Below are positions 1 through 7,820 of a DNA stretch of 64,000 nucleotides, piece by piece. Both the position numbers and the translations under genes were made by a program. Positions within the stretch are counted from its first letter, which is position 1. Each line of letters begins with the position of its first letter. The notes below the pieces were generated by a model. It made no database searches, was not told the DNA's origin, and saw only the letters and a program-made list of their open reading frames with translations. Origin of the DNA: Clostridium ragsdalei P11 (GTDB taxonomy: Bacteria > Bacillota > Clostridia > Clostridiales > Clostridiaceae); contig NZ_LROS01000079.1 of NCBI RefSeq assembly GCF_001675165.1, positions 1-64,000 of the forward strand. Reading direction: 5' to 3'.

Positions 1-425
1 CAACTATTCAAGAGAAAAACGGAAAATGCATTCACGGAGGAGAAGGCTGCGGGGTATGTTCAAATTTGAAAGGAAATTTTGAGATAACGGAGGAATTAAA
101 TGCAGCTAATAATAAAGATACTTCTCTATTATTAGCTGCGGGAGCAGAAAAAGTTTACTGGTTAAAAACATTAAAAAATAATATGTCCGAAGGATTTAAT
201 GCGTTTATTACCCAAATACCTGAAAATTCTCTTATAGTATGTGAATCAAATAGCTTACGAAAAGTTGTTAATCCAGGTGTTTTCGTTATGATCAAAAATA
301 CCAAAGACAGTCAAATGAGAAAGTCAGCAAGTGAAGTTATAAATCAAGCTAACATAATTATAGAAAATAATTTTAATGATAATTTTGAAAAAGTAATAAA
401 AGAAATAGCTAATATAATTAAATGA
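1..425 (+). CDS. Partial protein, possibly MobB-like P-loop/molybdenum-cofactor related (C-terminal part)
   Basis: The reading frame is open from the window edge, so the start is upstream. A TTG at 66 is possible but has no ribosome site, and coding continues before it. The visible 140 residues begin with a cysteine cluster of spacing C-X6-C-X2-C (codons near 27, 48 and 57). The sequence ICESNSLRKVVNPGVFVMI-like block near residues 78-95 (seen as CESNSLRKVVNPG) resembles the CEGNS...KPDLFI segment of P-loop proteins of the MobB/YqeC type that serve molybdopterin or selenium-dependent cofactor assembly. The nucleotide-binding P-loop itself would lie outside the window. The gene ends in front of a hairpin with a T-run. 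Family assignment rests on one motif and is tentative. Confidence 0.45.
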   Translation, partial: TIQEKNGKCIHGGEGCGVCSNLKGNFEITEELNAANNKDTSLLLAAGAEKVYWLKTLKNNMSEGFNAFITQIPENSLIVCESNSLRKVVNPGVFVMIKNTKDSQMRKSASEVINQANIIIENNFNDNFEKVIKEIANIIK

Positions 426-501
426 TACTATAATTTTAAATTTACTAAAGCTGTAAACAATGCTTAAGATAAAGGAGTTTGTAATAAAAATTCTGTAAAA
501 T

Positions 502-545
502 ATAGCTTTCTATGATAAAATCAAAATATCATAGGAGGCTATTTT
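502..545 (+). terminator. Intrinsic terminator after the partial gene
   Basis: Inner stem CTATGATA (510-517) pairs with TATCATAG (527-534), an outer stem ATAGC (502-506) pairs with GCTAT (538-542), and TTTT follows. It lies 77 bases past the stop codon of the upstream gene and before the next promoter. Confidence 0.5.
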
Positions 546-561
546 GTTATGTAAATATATC

Positions 562-590
562 TTGACAAATGTAAACTATATTATTATAAA
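562..590 (+). promoter_or_regulatory. Sigma-A promoter with an overlapping CopY/BlaI-type box
   Basis: TTGACA (562-567), a 17-base spacer and TATAAA (585-590) form a near-consensus promoter 37 bases before the nitroreductase ATG. The decamer GACAAATGTA (564-573) overlaps the -35 box and fits the CopY/CopR operator pattern KACANNTGTA exactly. A repressor bound there would block polymerase. Whether such a repressor controls this gene is inference. Confidence 0.6.
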
Positions 591-626
591 GGACTTAAAT
601 GAACAAATTACGAAAGGGATGTATTT

Positions 627-1163
627 ATGACTGATTATTTTGATTTAATCAAGCAACGTGAAAGCTGCAGAAACTATAAAGAAAAAGAAGTAGAAAAGGA
701 AAAGTTAGTTGCCTGTATAGAAGCAGCTAGAATTGCACCCTCAGCTTGCAATGGTCAACCCTGGAGATTTATTATTGTAAATAATAAAGACCTGTCACCT
801 AAGGTTTCTAAATGTCTTCAAGATCTAGGAATGAATAAATTTACAGATAATTGTCCTTCATTTATTATTGTACTTCAGGAAAAAACAGATATTAAAGCTA
901 GAATTGGTGGTAAAATTAAAGATCAGGATTATGCCCCCATAGATATAGGAATTGCAACTGCTCACATATGTCTAGCAGCTACGCAGCAAGGACTATCTAC
1001 CTGTATAATGGGCTGGTTTAATGAAAAAAAGCTTAAGGATTTACTCAACATACCAAATTCTAAAAGAATTAGACTTGTCATAAGTGTAGGATATTCTGCA
1101 GATACAACTCTCCGCAATAAGGTACGTAAAAGCCTAGATGAAATTGCTCAATTTATAGACTAA
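627..1163 (+). CDS. Nitroreductase family protein (FMN-dependent)
   Basis: A 178-residue single-domain nitroreductase, within the usual size of compact NfnB/FMN reductase-like members. It has the N-terminal R-x-S-x-R-x-Y element (RESCRNYKEK, residues 11-20) that binds the FMN phosphate, the APSACNGQPWRFI segment (residues 37-49) and the C-terminal GLSTCIMGWF region. These enzymes reduce quinones or nitro compounds with NAD(P)H in the cytoplasm. The ATG at 627 follows GAAAGGGA. The gene appears monocistronic, with its own promoter and a CopY-like box in it. In Lactococcus a nitroreductase of this broad family (CinD) belongs to the copper regulon, so a metal or oxidative-stress role is possible but unproven here. 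Confidence 0.85.
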   Translation: MTDYFDLIKQRESCRNYKEKEVEKEKLVACIEAARIAPSACNGQPWRFIIVNNKDLSPKVSKCLQDLGMNKFTDNCPSFIIVLQEKTDIKARIGGKIKDQDYAPIDIGIATAHICLAATQQGLSTCIMGWFNEKKLKDLLNIPNSKRIRLVISVGYSADTTLRNKVRKSLDEIAQFID

Positions 1164-1188
1164 GCCTTATATGAAATTCTATATTGAA

Positions 1189-1206
1189 GGTTGGCTTAAG
1201 TCAACC
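1189..1206 (+). other. Short palindrome in the 218-base gap after the nitroreductase
   Basis: GGTTGGCTTAAGTCAACC is palindromic apart from one G:T position and lies 26 bases after the nitroreductase stop. It has no T-run, so it may be a weak 3' stem or a regulator site. The rest of the gap (1207-1381) is AT-rich and holds only the likely promoter and the GAGAGGTG ribosome site of the next gene. Confidence 0.35.
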
Positions 1207-1381
1207 TCTGAATATCTCACTCAGCTGCAAACTTATATTACTTACCACCTTTAAAATGGTAACAAATAATTTTAAATTGTTTATTTTATAAGATATAATA
1301 GTAAATATAAAAACTTGTATAATTAACTTATACATCTAATTACATAGGCTGTGTACATGCTTAGAATAGAGAGGTGCTTTC

Positions 1382-2707
1382 ATGTCTGTATCCATTGGAA
1401 TTTTAGCTTCTGTACCATTAATAAGTAGAATAAAAACTTATCAGCATATATTAAAAAATGAGAATAACATAGTACTAATACCTTACGAAAATTTAAACGA
1501 TGTTGAAAATTTATTTATAAAAAACATGCCACTAGTAGATGCATTTTTATTAGGTGGAGAACTTATTTTTTCAAAAATAAGTGATGATTTAAAATCTACA
1601 GTACCCTGTTTTTATTTAACTGTATCAAATGAAGATTTATATAAGCTATTCCTAAAATTAATTATAGAAAATAATAAATTTGACTTTTCAAGAACTTATA
1701 TTGATTTCTTAAATGAAACAAATGATTATATGGGAATTAAAGAAATTTTACCTAAAGATAATTTCCCATATACATATTATTTTAAAAATGATAATACAAT
1801 TTATGAAAAAGTATTGGATAAACATATAGAATTGTGGAAAAATGGATTAATAGATATATCTATTACGCGAGTTGGAAATCTTGAAAAACCACTGAAAGAT
1901 ATGGGAATAAAAACTTTTTATATTTCCCCATCCTCTAAAAATGTAATGAATGCTTTAGCTAAAGCTGTGAATTATGTAAAAATAAAAAATTTTGAAGATA
2001 GCCAGATTACTATAGGACATATCTCTATTTGCGATATTAAACCACACAATACTACCTTTAATTATGAAGAAGAAGTACGCCTACTAGCATTAAATAAATC
2101 TTTAATTGACTTTCAGCATGAACACAATCTGCCAAATTCTATAGTAAGAAATGATATTAACTTTGAAATTATAATTTCAAAGAAAATTCTTAAAGAATTA
2201 ACTGGTAATTATAAATATTGCTCGCTTCTTAATTATATAAAAACTTCAAATACATTCAATTTAAATATAGGTTGGGGTATTGGCAGTACAATTATGGAAG
2301 CAAGAAAAAGATCAATAAGTGCAAATATCGAAGCTAATAGATATGATAAAAATTGCAGCTTTATTCTAAATGAACAAGACCAAATTATTGGACCATTATC
2401 AGAAAATATTTGTATCCATTTTATAGAACATAACAATTCAGATATAGAACTAATTAGCAGTAAAACAAAACTATCTTCCGTTACAATACTAAAATTAATT
2501 GGAATCACTAAGAAGTTAAATACTAATGAAGTTTCATCAGACGATTTATCCTTTTATATGGGTATCACAATTCGAAGTGCCAATAGAATACTGAATAAAC
2601 TGTGCAAAAGCGGTTTTGCAAAATCTATAAATAAAAAATCAGATAAGTTAGTAGGACGTCCAAAGAAAATTTATTTGCTTTATTTCGATTATAATTCCAA
2701 ATTTTAA
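1382..2707 (+). CDS. One-component transcriptional regulator with degenerate cyclase/GGDEF-like domain and C-terminal winged helix
   Basis: The protein has 441 residues. Residues 1-95 resemble a sensor domain of the PrpR-N/periplasmic-binding type (SIGILASVPLISRI, LLGGELIFSKI). Residues about 205-340 carry a nucleotide-cyclase-like fold signature, notably NIGWGIGSTIMEARKRS near 297-313, the place where family relatives read GYGIG-N-I-EA. It lacks a canonical GGDEF catalytic motif, so it is probably a ligand sensor and not an enzyme. The last 80 residues form a winged helix-turn-helix (SSDDLSFYMGITIRSANRIL, then a GRPKK wing). The ATG follows GAGAGGTG. It faces the M20 amidohydrolase/MFS pair across a shared 3' region and is the likely local regulator of that pair. 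Confidence 0.6.
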   Translation: MSVSIGILASVPLISRIKTYQHILKNENNIVLIPYENLNDVENLFIKNMPLVDAFLLGGELIFSKISDDLKSTVPCFYLTVSNEDLYKLFLKLIIENNKFDFSRTYIDFLNETNDYMGIKEILPKDNFPYTYYFKNDNTIYEKVLDKHIELWKNGLIDISITRVGNLEKPLKDMGIKTFYISPSSKNVMNALAKAVNYVKIKNFEDSQITIGHISICDIKPHNTTFNYEEEVRLLALNKSLIDFQHEHNLPNSIVRNDINFEIIISKKILKELTGNYKYCSLLNYIKTSNTFNLNIGWGIGSTIMEARKRSISANIEANRYDKNCSFILNEQDQIIGPLSENICIHFIEHNNSDIELISSKTKLSSVTILKLIGITKKLNTNEVSSDDLSFYMGITIRSANRILNKLCKSGFAKSINKKSDKLVGRPKKIYLLYFDYNSKF

Positions 2708-2831
2708 TGGTCTGTAAATAATTTTTTCTAAATGCTTTTTATTTTTCATGAATGTCCATGTTATATCTTTGTAATTTATCAACAAAATAAAGTACTTACA
2801 AAAGCTGCCATATTAAAGATGTAACTTTATA

Positions 2832-2874
2832 GTGCAGAGATCACAGGATAAAAATTATCCATGCGATCCTGCAC
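2832..2874. terminator. Hairpin between convergent genes
   Basis: GTGCAG (2832-2837) pairs with CTGCAC (2869-2874), ATC with GAT, and GGATAA (2846-2851) with TTATCC (2855-2860). It sits between the 3' ends of the regulator (+) and the MFS gene (-) and probably ends both transcripts. No long T-run follows, so strength is uncertain. Confidence 0.45.
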
Positions 2875-2930
2875 AGATCATTGGGCCATCATTCTTTTTA
2901 TTAAAATATCAAGCATAATTTGTAAAAACT

Positions 2931-4121
2931 TTATTCACTTTCTGAAACATTACCAATTTTCAGCTTTGTAAAAGCTATCACTAGTGACATAACTACACAG
3001 GCGCTTAAAAGACATACTGAAGCTACAACCCAATCAGCTTTTGGACCCTTAAGAGCAAATATACTAGTTATTGATCCTAAAATAATAGGAGATACAAATT
3101 GTCCCAATCCCTGTAAGGCAACAGATACTGAAAAAGTACGTGCAGAAATAGATTTATCAGAAGAAACTACTAACTTAGCTGCATAGTCTGGATTATATGT
3201 ACCAAATCCTAATCCAAAAATAATTCCTGCTAACAAATACATTGAATATGTATTTACATTGAGTAAAATCAAGAATGAAATTCCAAGCAGCCCAACAGAA
3301 ATTGCTATGGTAAACCTTTTAAATATATTAAATATCCTTCCGTATAAAAGACCTGCAGCAAATGCACCTCCGGTAAATGCAGTGAGCACCATGCCAGCTT
3401 TAGCTGCATTTCCCACTTTTCCTGCAGCCATTACTATTGCGATATTTGTCATAAATGTAAATTGAAGAATGTTTAGTAATAAATTTAAAATTGAAAGAAT
3501 ATAAGTTTTCGAAGTCAATTTACTCTTTGAAGTATCATTTTTATCTCCAGAAACTTTTTTATCTCCGATGTCAGGTAATTTTAATATGATCAATAAACAA
3601 ATTGGTATCATAAGAAGGAATCCTAAAAATGAGTATCTCCAGTTTATCGCTGCTAAAAATCCTCCTAGCATCTGAAATACTACTCCGGCAATAGCCCCTA
3701 TTGAAGCTTTATAGCCTAGTAGTCTTTTAAACTCATCTCCCTGGAACATATCTGCAAGAAGTGGGGTAGAAAGTGGAAACAGCAGTCCATAACCTACTCC
3801 GAAAATTACCCTTGTAACCAAAATGAAAGTAATGCTATTTGCAAATATAGGCAGCATGCCTCCAACAAATTGAAATAACATGGCAATACATAATATTTTT
3901 TTCTTACTCATGAAACGCTCAAGTTGACCTGCTACTAATGAAAATGCTACCATCATCAAAGATGGCAAAGAAGCGATTTGTTTTACCAATTCAGAACTGG
4001 CATTAGGAAATGCTTTGGATATTTCTCCAAGTGCAGGTGTAGTCATACTTGTCGTATACATTAATAATGCTACCGATAATACTGCTACTTTTTCTATAAA
4101 ACCATACTTCTTTTCTATCAT
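2931..4121 (-). CDS. MFS transporter
   Basis: A 396-residue protein with about 12 hydrophobic segments and the MFS loop 2-3 region (LVAGQLERFMSKKKIL, residues 62-77). A second conserved stretch is FGVGYGLLFPLSTPLLADMF (residues 109-128). A hydrophilic loop near residues 185-205 (GDKKVSGDKNDTSKSK) marks the centre between the two six-helix halves. The ATG follows GGAGGAAAAAT. It lies 80 bases downstream of the M20 amidohydrolase on the same strand, so the pair is likely an operon that imports or exports the substrate or product of that enzyme (an acylated or aminobenzoyl amino acid or dipeptide). Substrate is not readable from sequence. Confidence 0.8.
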   Translation of the reverse strand: MIEKKYGFIEKVAVLSVALLMYTTSMTTPALGEISKAFPNASSELVKQIASLPSLMMVAFSLVAGQLERFMSKKKILCIAMLFQFVGGMLPIFANSITFILVTRVIFGVGYGLLFPLSTPLLADMFQGDEFKRLLGYKASIGAIAGVVFQMLGGFLAAINWRYSFLGFLLMIPICLLIILKLPDIGDKKVSGDKNDTSKSKLTSKTYILSILNLLLNILQFTFMTNIAIVMAAGKVGNAAKAGMVLTAFTGGAFAAGLLYGRIFNIFKRFTIAISVGLLGISFLILLNVNTYSMYLLAGIIFGLGFGTYNPDYAAKLVVSSDKSISARTFSVSVALQGLGQFVSPIILGSITSIFALKGPKADWVVASVCLLSACVVMSLVIAFTKLKIGNVSESE

Positions 4122-4201
4122 ATTTTTCCTCCATATTTAAATTTTATATCAGATAAATTCAATATTTACCCTTGATATTTTTCTTATTTAAGCCTCAAAT
4201 T

Positions 4202-5620
4202 TTAAGCTTTTTTAGGCGTAGGTGCTTTTATGTCCCTTGGTATAGGGCAAATATAACTTTCTCCACCTAAGCGTTCTTTTAGTTCGGCTTTTGCATTTTG
4301 AATTAATTCAGGATTTTTCAAAAGTTCTACTGCAGTTGAAGCAATCAGCTTTCCTGCATGTAACATTCCTGTATGAGCAATGGATGTATTTCCCTGTGAA
4401 ACAAATGCCCATGAATGTATCGGAGTTCCTAAAGCTGCACAAGCTACATTAAATATTCCCGTTGGTACAATCCAGCTCACATCACCTACATCAGTAGACA
4501 CAGGTACTGTTTTTTCTTGTTTTATAAAAGGATTAATGACATCTGAAATATCTTTGCCTTTCAGTTCCCCAACTGTTAATACATTTATATCGTTTCTCTT
4601 ATTATCCTCTGGCAGCACATCTCTAATTTTTTTAGCAAATTGTCTATCATTTTCATTATATTTAGGTATTCCTAACTTTTTTAAATTTTCATATAGCATT
4701 GTTTCTAGTATTTTATTTGGGATAAAATTTGAAAGAGCAGATTGTATAGATCCTTCAACCTTAGTACCGGTCATCAATGCCGCCCCCTTAGCAATATTAC
4801 AAATTCTTTCATAAATGTCTTTTACTTGAGATACTTTTGGTGCCCGGATAGAAAAGTTATCCTCAGCCTGTGCTTGTACAACATTTGGAGATTGTCCTCC
4901 AGCATCCGTTATAGCATAATGAATCCTTGCCTCTTGAATGACGTGTTCTCTTAAATAATTTACACCTACATTCATAAGTTCTACTGCATCCAATGCACTC
5001 CTGCCTAAATGTGGTGCCATAGCTGCATGAGCACTTTTTCCTTTAAACTTGAAACATGCATCATAAACCGCAAGAGTAGAATTTAAACCAACCCCATTGC
5101 CTGTATCAGGATGCCATGTTAAAGCACAGTCCACGTCGTTGAATACTCCTTCTCTGCTCATAAATACTTTACCTGCCCCACCTTCTTCAGCAGGACATCC
5201 ATAATATCTGATTGTTCCCGGTAAATTATTCTCTTCCATATAATAACGAATAGCTATAGCTCCAGCAAAAGCACCTGTGCCAAGAAGATTATGTCCACAT
5301 CCATGACCGCTTCCACCAGGTATAATTGGCTTTTGCTCCGCAATTCCACCCTCCTGGCTTAACCCATGAAGTGCATCATATTCCCCAAGAACGGCAATTA
5401 TCGGTTCTCCCTTACCATAACTTCCAATAAAAGCAGTTTTGATTCCGGCTGCTCCCCTTTTAACTGTAAATCCCTCTTCTTCTAAAGCTTTACATAATAT
5501 TTCTGCAGATCTAAATTCTTCAAATTTAGTTTCTGCACATTTCCATATTTCATCACTAACTTTAACTAATAAATCTTTCTTTAACTCAACAATTTCTGAA
5601 ACTCTTTGAAAACACTCCAT
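4202..5620 (-). CDS. M20-family amidohydrolase, AbgB-like
   Basis: This 472-residue protein fits the aminobenzoyl-glutamate hydrolase B branch of peptidase family M20D. Visible family features are the GHGCGHNLLGTGA metal-binding segment (residues about 105-117), CPAEEGGAGK with the catalytic glutamate region (about 143-152), TWHPDTGNG (about 168-176), and the dimerisation-domain entry GKSAHAAMAPHLGRSALDA (about 194-212). Such enzymes cleave an amide bond between an acyl or aryl group and an amino acid in the cytoplasm with one or two divalent metals. No AbgA partner is visible. The ATG at 5620 follows AAAGGAAAGC. It is first in an operon with the MFS gene. Its 370-base upstream gap holds two candidate operators. 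Confidence 0.85.
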   Translation of the reverse strand: MECFQRVSEIVELKKDLLVKVSDEIWKCAETKFEEFRSAEILCKALEEEGFTVKRGAAGIKTAFIGSYGKGEPIIAVLGEYDALHGLSQEGGIAEQKPIIPGGSGHGCGHNLLGTGAFAGAIAIRYYMEENNLPGTIRYYGCPAEEGGAGKVFMSREGVFNDVDCALTWHPDTGNGVGLNSTLAVYDACFKFKGKSAHAAMAPHLGRSALDAVELMNVGVNYLREHVIQEARIHYAITDAGGQSPNVVQAQAEDNFSIRAPKVSQVKDIYERICNIAKGAALMTGTKVEGSIQSALSNFIPNKILETMLYENLKKLGIPKYNENDRQFAKKIRDVLPEDNKRNDINVLTVGELKGKDISDVINPFIKQEKTVPVSTDVGDVSWIVPTGIFNVACAALGTPIHSWAFVSQGNTSIAHTGMLHAGKLIASTAVELLKNPELIQNAKAELKERLGGESYICPIPRDIKAPTPKKA

Positions 5621-5725
5621 ACTTTGCTTTCCTTTCTACTTTTACTTCTCTGCTATTTTTTAATTTCAATACGAACTAAAATCTCACTATTTTAACTTCC
5701 ATTTCATTGCCACCACCAGTGACAC

Positions 5726-5751
5726 AAATAGTTGTAAAAAAATAGTTGTAA
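5726..5751 (-). promoter_or_regulatory. Tandem 12-bp direct repeat upstream of the amidohydrolase
   Basis: AAATAGTTGTAA occurs at 5726-5737 and again at 5740-5751, a 14-base period, about 105 bases upstream of the amidohydrolase ATG. A direct repeat here is a candidate binding site for the regulator at 1382-2707, but no copy was found at that regulator's own promoter. Confidence 0.4.
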
Positions 5752-5804
5752 TTTTACCACACTATTAATAATATGATTAATACACATTTAATTTTAGTCG
5801 TATT

Positions 5805-5822
5805 AAAGACATGTCTTTAATT
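5805..5822. promoter_or_regulatory. Perfect 18-bp palindrome in the same gap
   Basis: TTAAAGACATGTCTTTAA is a perfect palindrome roughly 185 bases upstream of the amidohydrolase start, between its promoter region and the terminator of the SDR gene. It has no loop and no T-run, so it fits an operator for a dimeric regulator better than a terminator. The remaining bases of the 5621-5895 gap are AT-rich with no ORF. Confidence 0.4.
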
Positions 5823-5895
5823 TAAGAATACTACTTTGCTTTTATAGTGTCAATAAAATTGTCAGATTATTTTCAATAATATTAATTTCATGTAA

Positions 5896-5933
5896 AAAAT
5901 CAGAGCTGTAGTTTTGCTCTCAGCTCTGATTTT
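5896..5933 (-). terminator. Intrinsic terminator of the SDR gene
   Basis: Perfect 13-base arms AAAATCAGAGCTG (5896-5908) and CAGCTCTGATTTT (5921-5933) with a 12-base loop. On the minus strand the stem is followed by a T-rich tail. It lies 58 bases beyond the SDR stop codon. Confidence 0.8.
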
Positions 5934-5990
5934 GTTTAATATTTAATCAATCTAATTTTTGACTTAAATTAAATTTTGTTAAAGTTCTAT

Positions 5991-6857
5991 TCAACCGTTC
6001 ACTACTTCTCCTCCATTTACACGGATAGTCTGACCCGTAATATAAGAGGCGTTTTCAGAAGCTAAAAATACATAAGTTCCTGCACATTCCACAGGCTGCC
6101 CTGCTCTTGCCATTGGAGTATCCCCTCCAAACTGGGAAGTTTTTGTTTCATCAAAACAAGATGGTATAAGAGGTGTCCAAATTGGCCCTGGTGCAACTGC
6201 ATTTACCCTTATTCCAGTCTTCCCTTTTGCAAGTGCAGTAGATAATGATCTAGTAAAAGCTACTATTGCACCTTTTGTCATGGAATAATCTATGAGCGTA
6301 GCACTTCCTTTAAAAGCTACTATAGAAGCTGTATTTATTATGCATGCTCCTGATTTTAAGTGATTCATTGCTGCCCTTGTCATATAGAAAGTTCCGTATG
6401 CATTGGTTTTAAAAGTTCTGTCAAATTGTTCATCTGATAACTGCTTTATATCAGTACATTCATATTGGACAGCAGCATTATTAACTAGTATGTCTATTTT
6501 TCCATATTCGCTTATAGTTTTTTCTACAACGCTATTGCAAAAATTTACATCACTAATATTCCCTGCTATAAGTGTGCACTTTGTTCCCTTACTTTCTACA
6601 AGTCTTTTAGCTTCCTCAGCATCTTTTTGTTCATTTAAGTATACAATTACTACATCTGCACCTTGGTTCGCATAAGCTATAGAAACAGCTCTACCTATAC
6701 CGCTGTCACCACCTGTAATTATGGCAGTTTTTCCTTTTAAAAGGTCTCCTTTTCTATTATACACAGCATCATCACATATAGGCATAGGATTCATTTCATA
6801 CTGAAATCCCGGATGATGATTCTGATGCTGCTTTGGAAAAGATGTTGGAAAATTCAT
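5991..6857 (-). CDS. SDR-family oxidoreductase (general-stress glucose/alcohol dehydrogenase-like)
   Basis: A 288-residue short-chain dehydrogenase of the extended-N-terminus type (YhxC/YdaD/YghA group). It begins with a [20 protein letters not shown] segment typical of that group. The dinucleotide-binding motif is [10 protein letters not shown] (residues about 48-57), followed by NNAAVQ, and the catalytic pair YSMTK with the upstream serine lies near residues 176-195. The C-terminus [15 protein letters not shown] fits NAD(P) preference loops. It catalyses an unknown alcohol/ketone oxidoreduction. The ATG follows AAGGAGGAGC. It is monocistronic, closed by the terminator at 5896-5933. Confidence 0.88.
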   Translation of the reverse strand: MNFPTSFPKQHQNHHPGFQYEMNPMPICDDAVYNRKGDLLKGKTAIITGGDSGIGRAVSIAYANQGADVVIVYLNEQKDAEEAKRLVESKGTKCTLIAGNISDVNFCNSVVEKTISEYGKIDILVNNAAVQYECTDIKQLSDEQFDRTFKTNAYGTFYMTRAAMNHLKSGACIINTASIVAFKGSATLIDYSMTKGAIVAFTRSLSTALAKGKTGIRVNAVAPGPIWTPLIPSCFDETKTSQFGGDTPMARAGQPVECAGTYVFLASENASYITGQTIRVNGGEVVNG

Positions 6858-6924
6858 ATTTGCTCCTCCTTCGATTTACTATTTATATAAACTAGTATTT
6901 TCAATTGAGGAGAAAATATTTATA

Positions 6925-7809
6925 TCAATTATGTGTGCTATTTATTTTTTCTCCAATGCTCATTAATTTATCTTTTACCTCTATCTTATTTTTCCATCTT
7001 TCAGGAATACTGTCATATCCATAATAGGTACCTGCAAGTCCCCCTGCAACTGCAGCCACAGTATCAGCATCTCCACACAAATTTGCAGCCTCACATACTG
7101 TATCTCCTAAATTTGAATTATTCATAAAACACCAGAGTGCACACCTTAAAGTGTCAACTACATATCCTGAAGGTATAAGTTCTTCTTTTTTCATATTCAT
7201 TACATCTTTATAGTCTTCACTACTGTAAATTGTCTCTGTAATAGCCCTTTCCTTAGTTTCTCCATTTAAATATTTATAAATAACGGTATTATATATTACA
7301 CAGGCGTCTGCTGCTTTTTCATCATAATGTGTCATTTTAGATTGCAGCCTGGTTATATCTATCATTTTGCTGTAATCTCTATAATATAATGCAACTGGTA
7401 TACATCTCATAATGGTCCCATTTCCAGCCGTCCTGCCATTAGATATATGATGGACATAAAATGAAGCCTCTTTCCAATTGCCAGTTTCAATGTACTTTTT
7501 TATAGCTAGCTCACAAGTCATTCCAATATCCTTAGGATCACTATTGTACCATTTCACAAATCTATTACCTATAGATTCAATAGGGCATTCAGGATTCTCA
7601 AGTATTCCTCCTGCTACACATAAAGTCATCATGGTATCATCTGTAACCTGTCCAGGCTTCAACTTCCAATGACCTCTGCCTATAATATCTTTTAGATACC
7701 CATAAGTTTTACGTCCTTCTTCTTGAGATAAGAATTCCAAAGTTGCCCCTAATGCATCTCCACAGGCTACTCCAAATAATCCTCCCAAAAGTTTATTTAA
7801 TCTTTTCAT
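6925..7809 (-). CDS. ADP-ribosylglycohydrolase family protein
   Basis: The protein has 294 residues from the ATG at 7809, which is preferred over a GTG at 7818 because AGAGGTG lies six bases before it. Family motifs are GVACGDALGATLEF (residues 10-23), TDDTMMTLC (about 55-63), GNGTIMRCIP (about 127-136) and CGDADTVAAVAGGLAGTYYG (about 238-257). These include the acidic residues that hold the two magnesium ions. Members remove ADP-ribose from arginine or related targets (DraG type). No ADP-ribosyltransferase is nearby. It starts 11 bases after the stop of the chemoreceptor gene and is probably its operon partner. That pairing is unusual and its meaning is unknown. Confidence 0.85.
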   Translation of the reverse strand: MKRLNKLLGGLFGVACGDALGATLEFLSQEEGRKTYGYLKDIIGRGHWKLKPGQVTDDTMMTLCVAGGILENPECPIESIGNRFVKWYNSDPKDIGMTCELAIKKYIETGNWKEASFYVHHISNGRTAGNGTIMRCIPVALYYRDYSKMIDITRLQSKMTHYDEKAADACVIYNTVIYKYLNGETKERAITETIYSSEDYKDVMNMKKEELIPSGYVVDTLRCALWCFMNNSNLGDTVCEAANLCGDADTVAAVAGGLAGTYYGYDSIPERWKNKIEVKDKLMSIGEKINSTHN

Positions 7810-7820
7810 AATCAACACCT

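Noticed and set aside
6403-6675. ORF antisense to the SDR gene and similar plus-strand ORFs over MCP, M20 and M20-adjacent genes
   Set aside because: Shadows of well-supported genes, without ribosome sites or domains.
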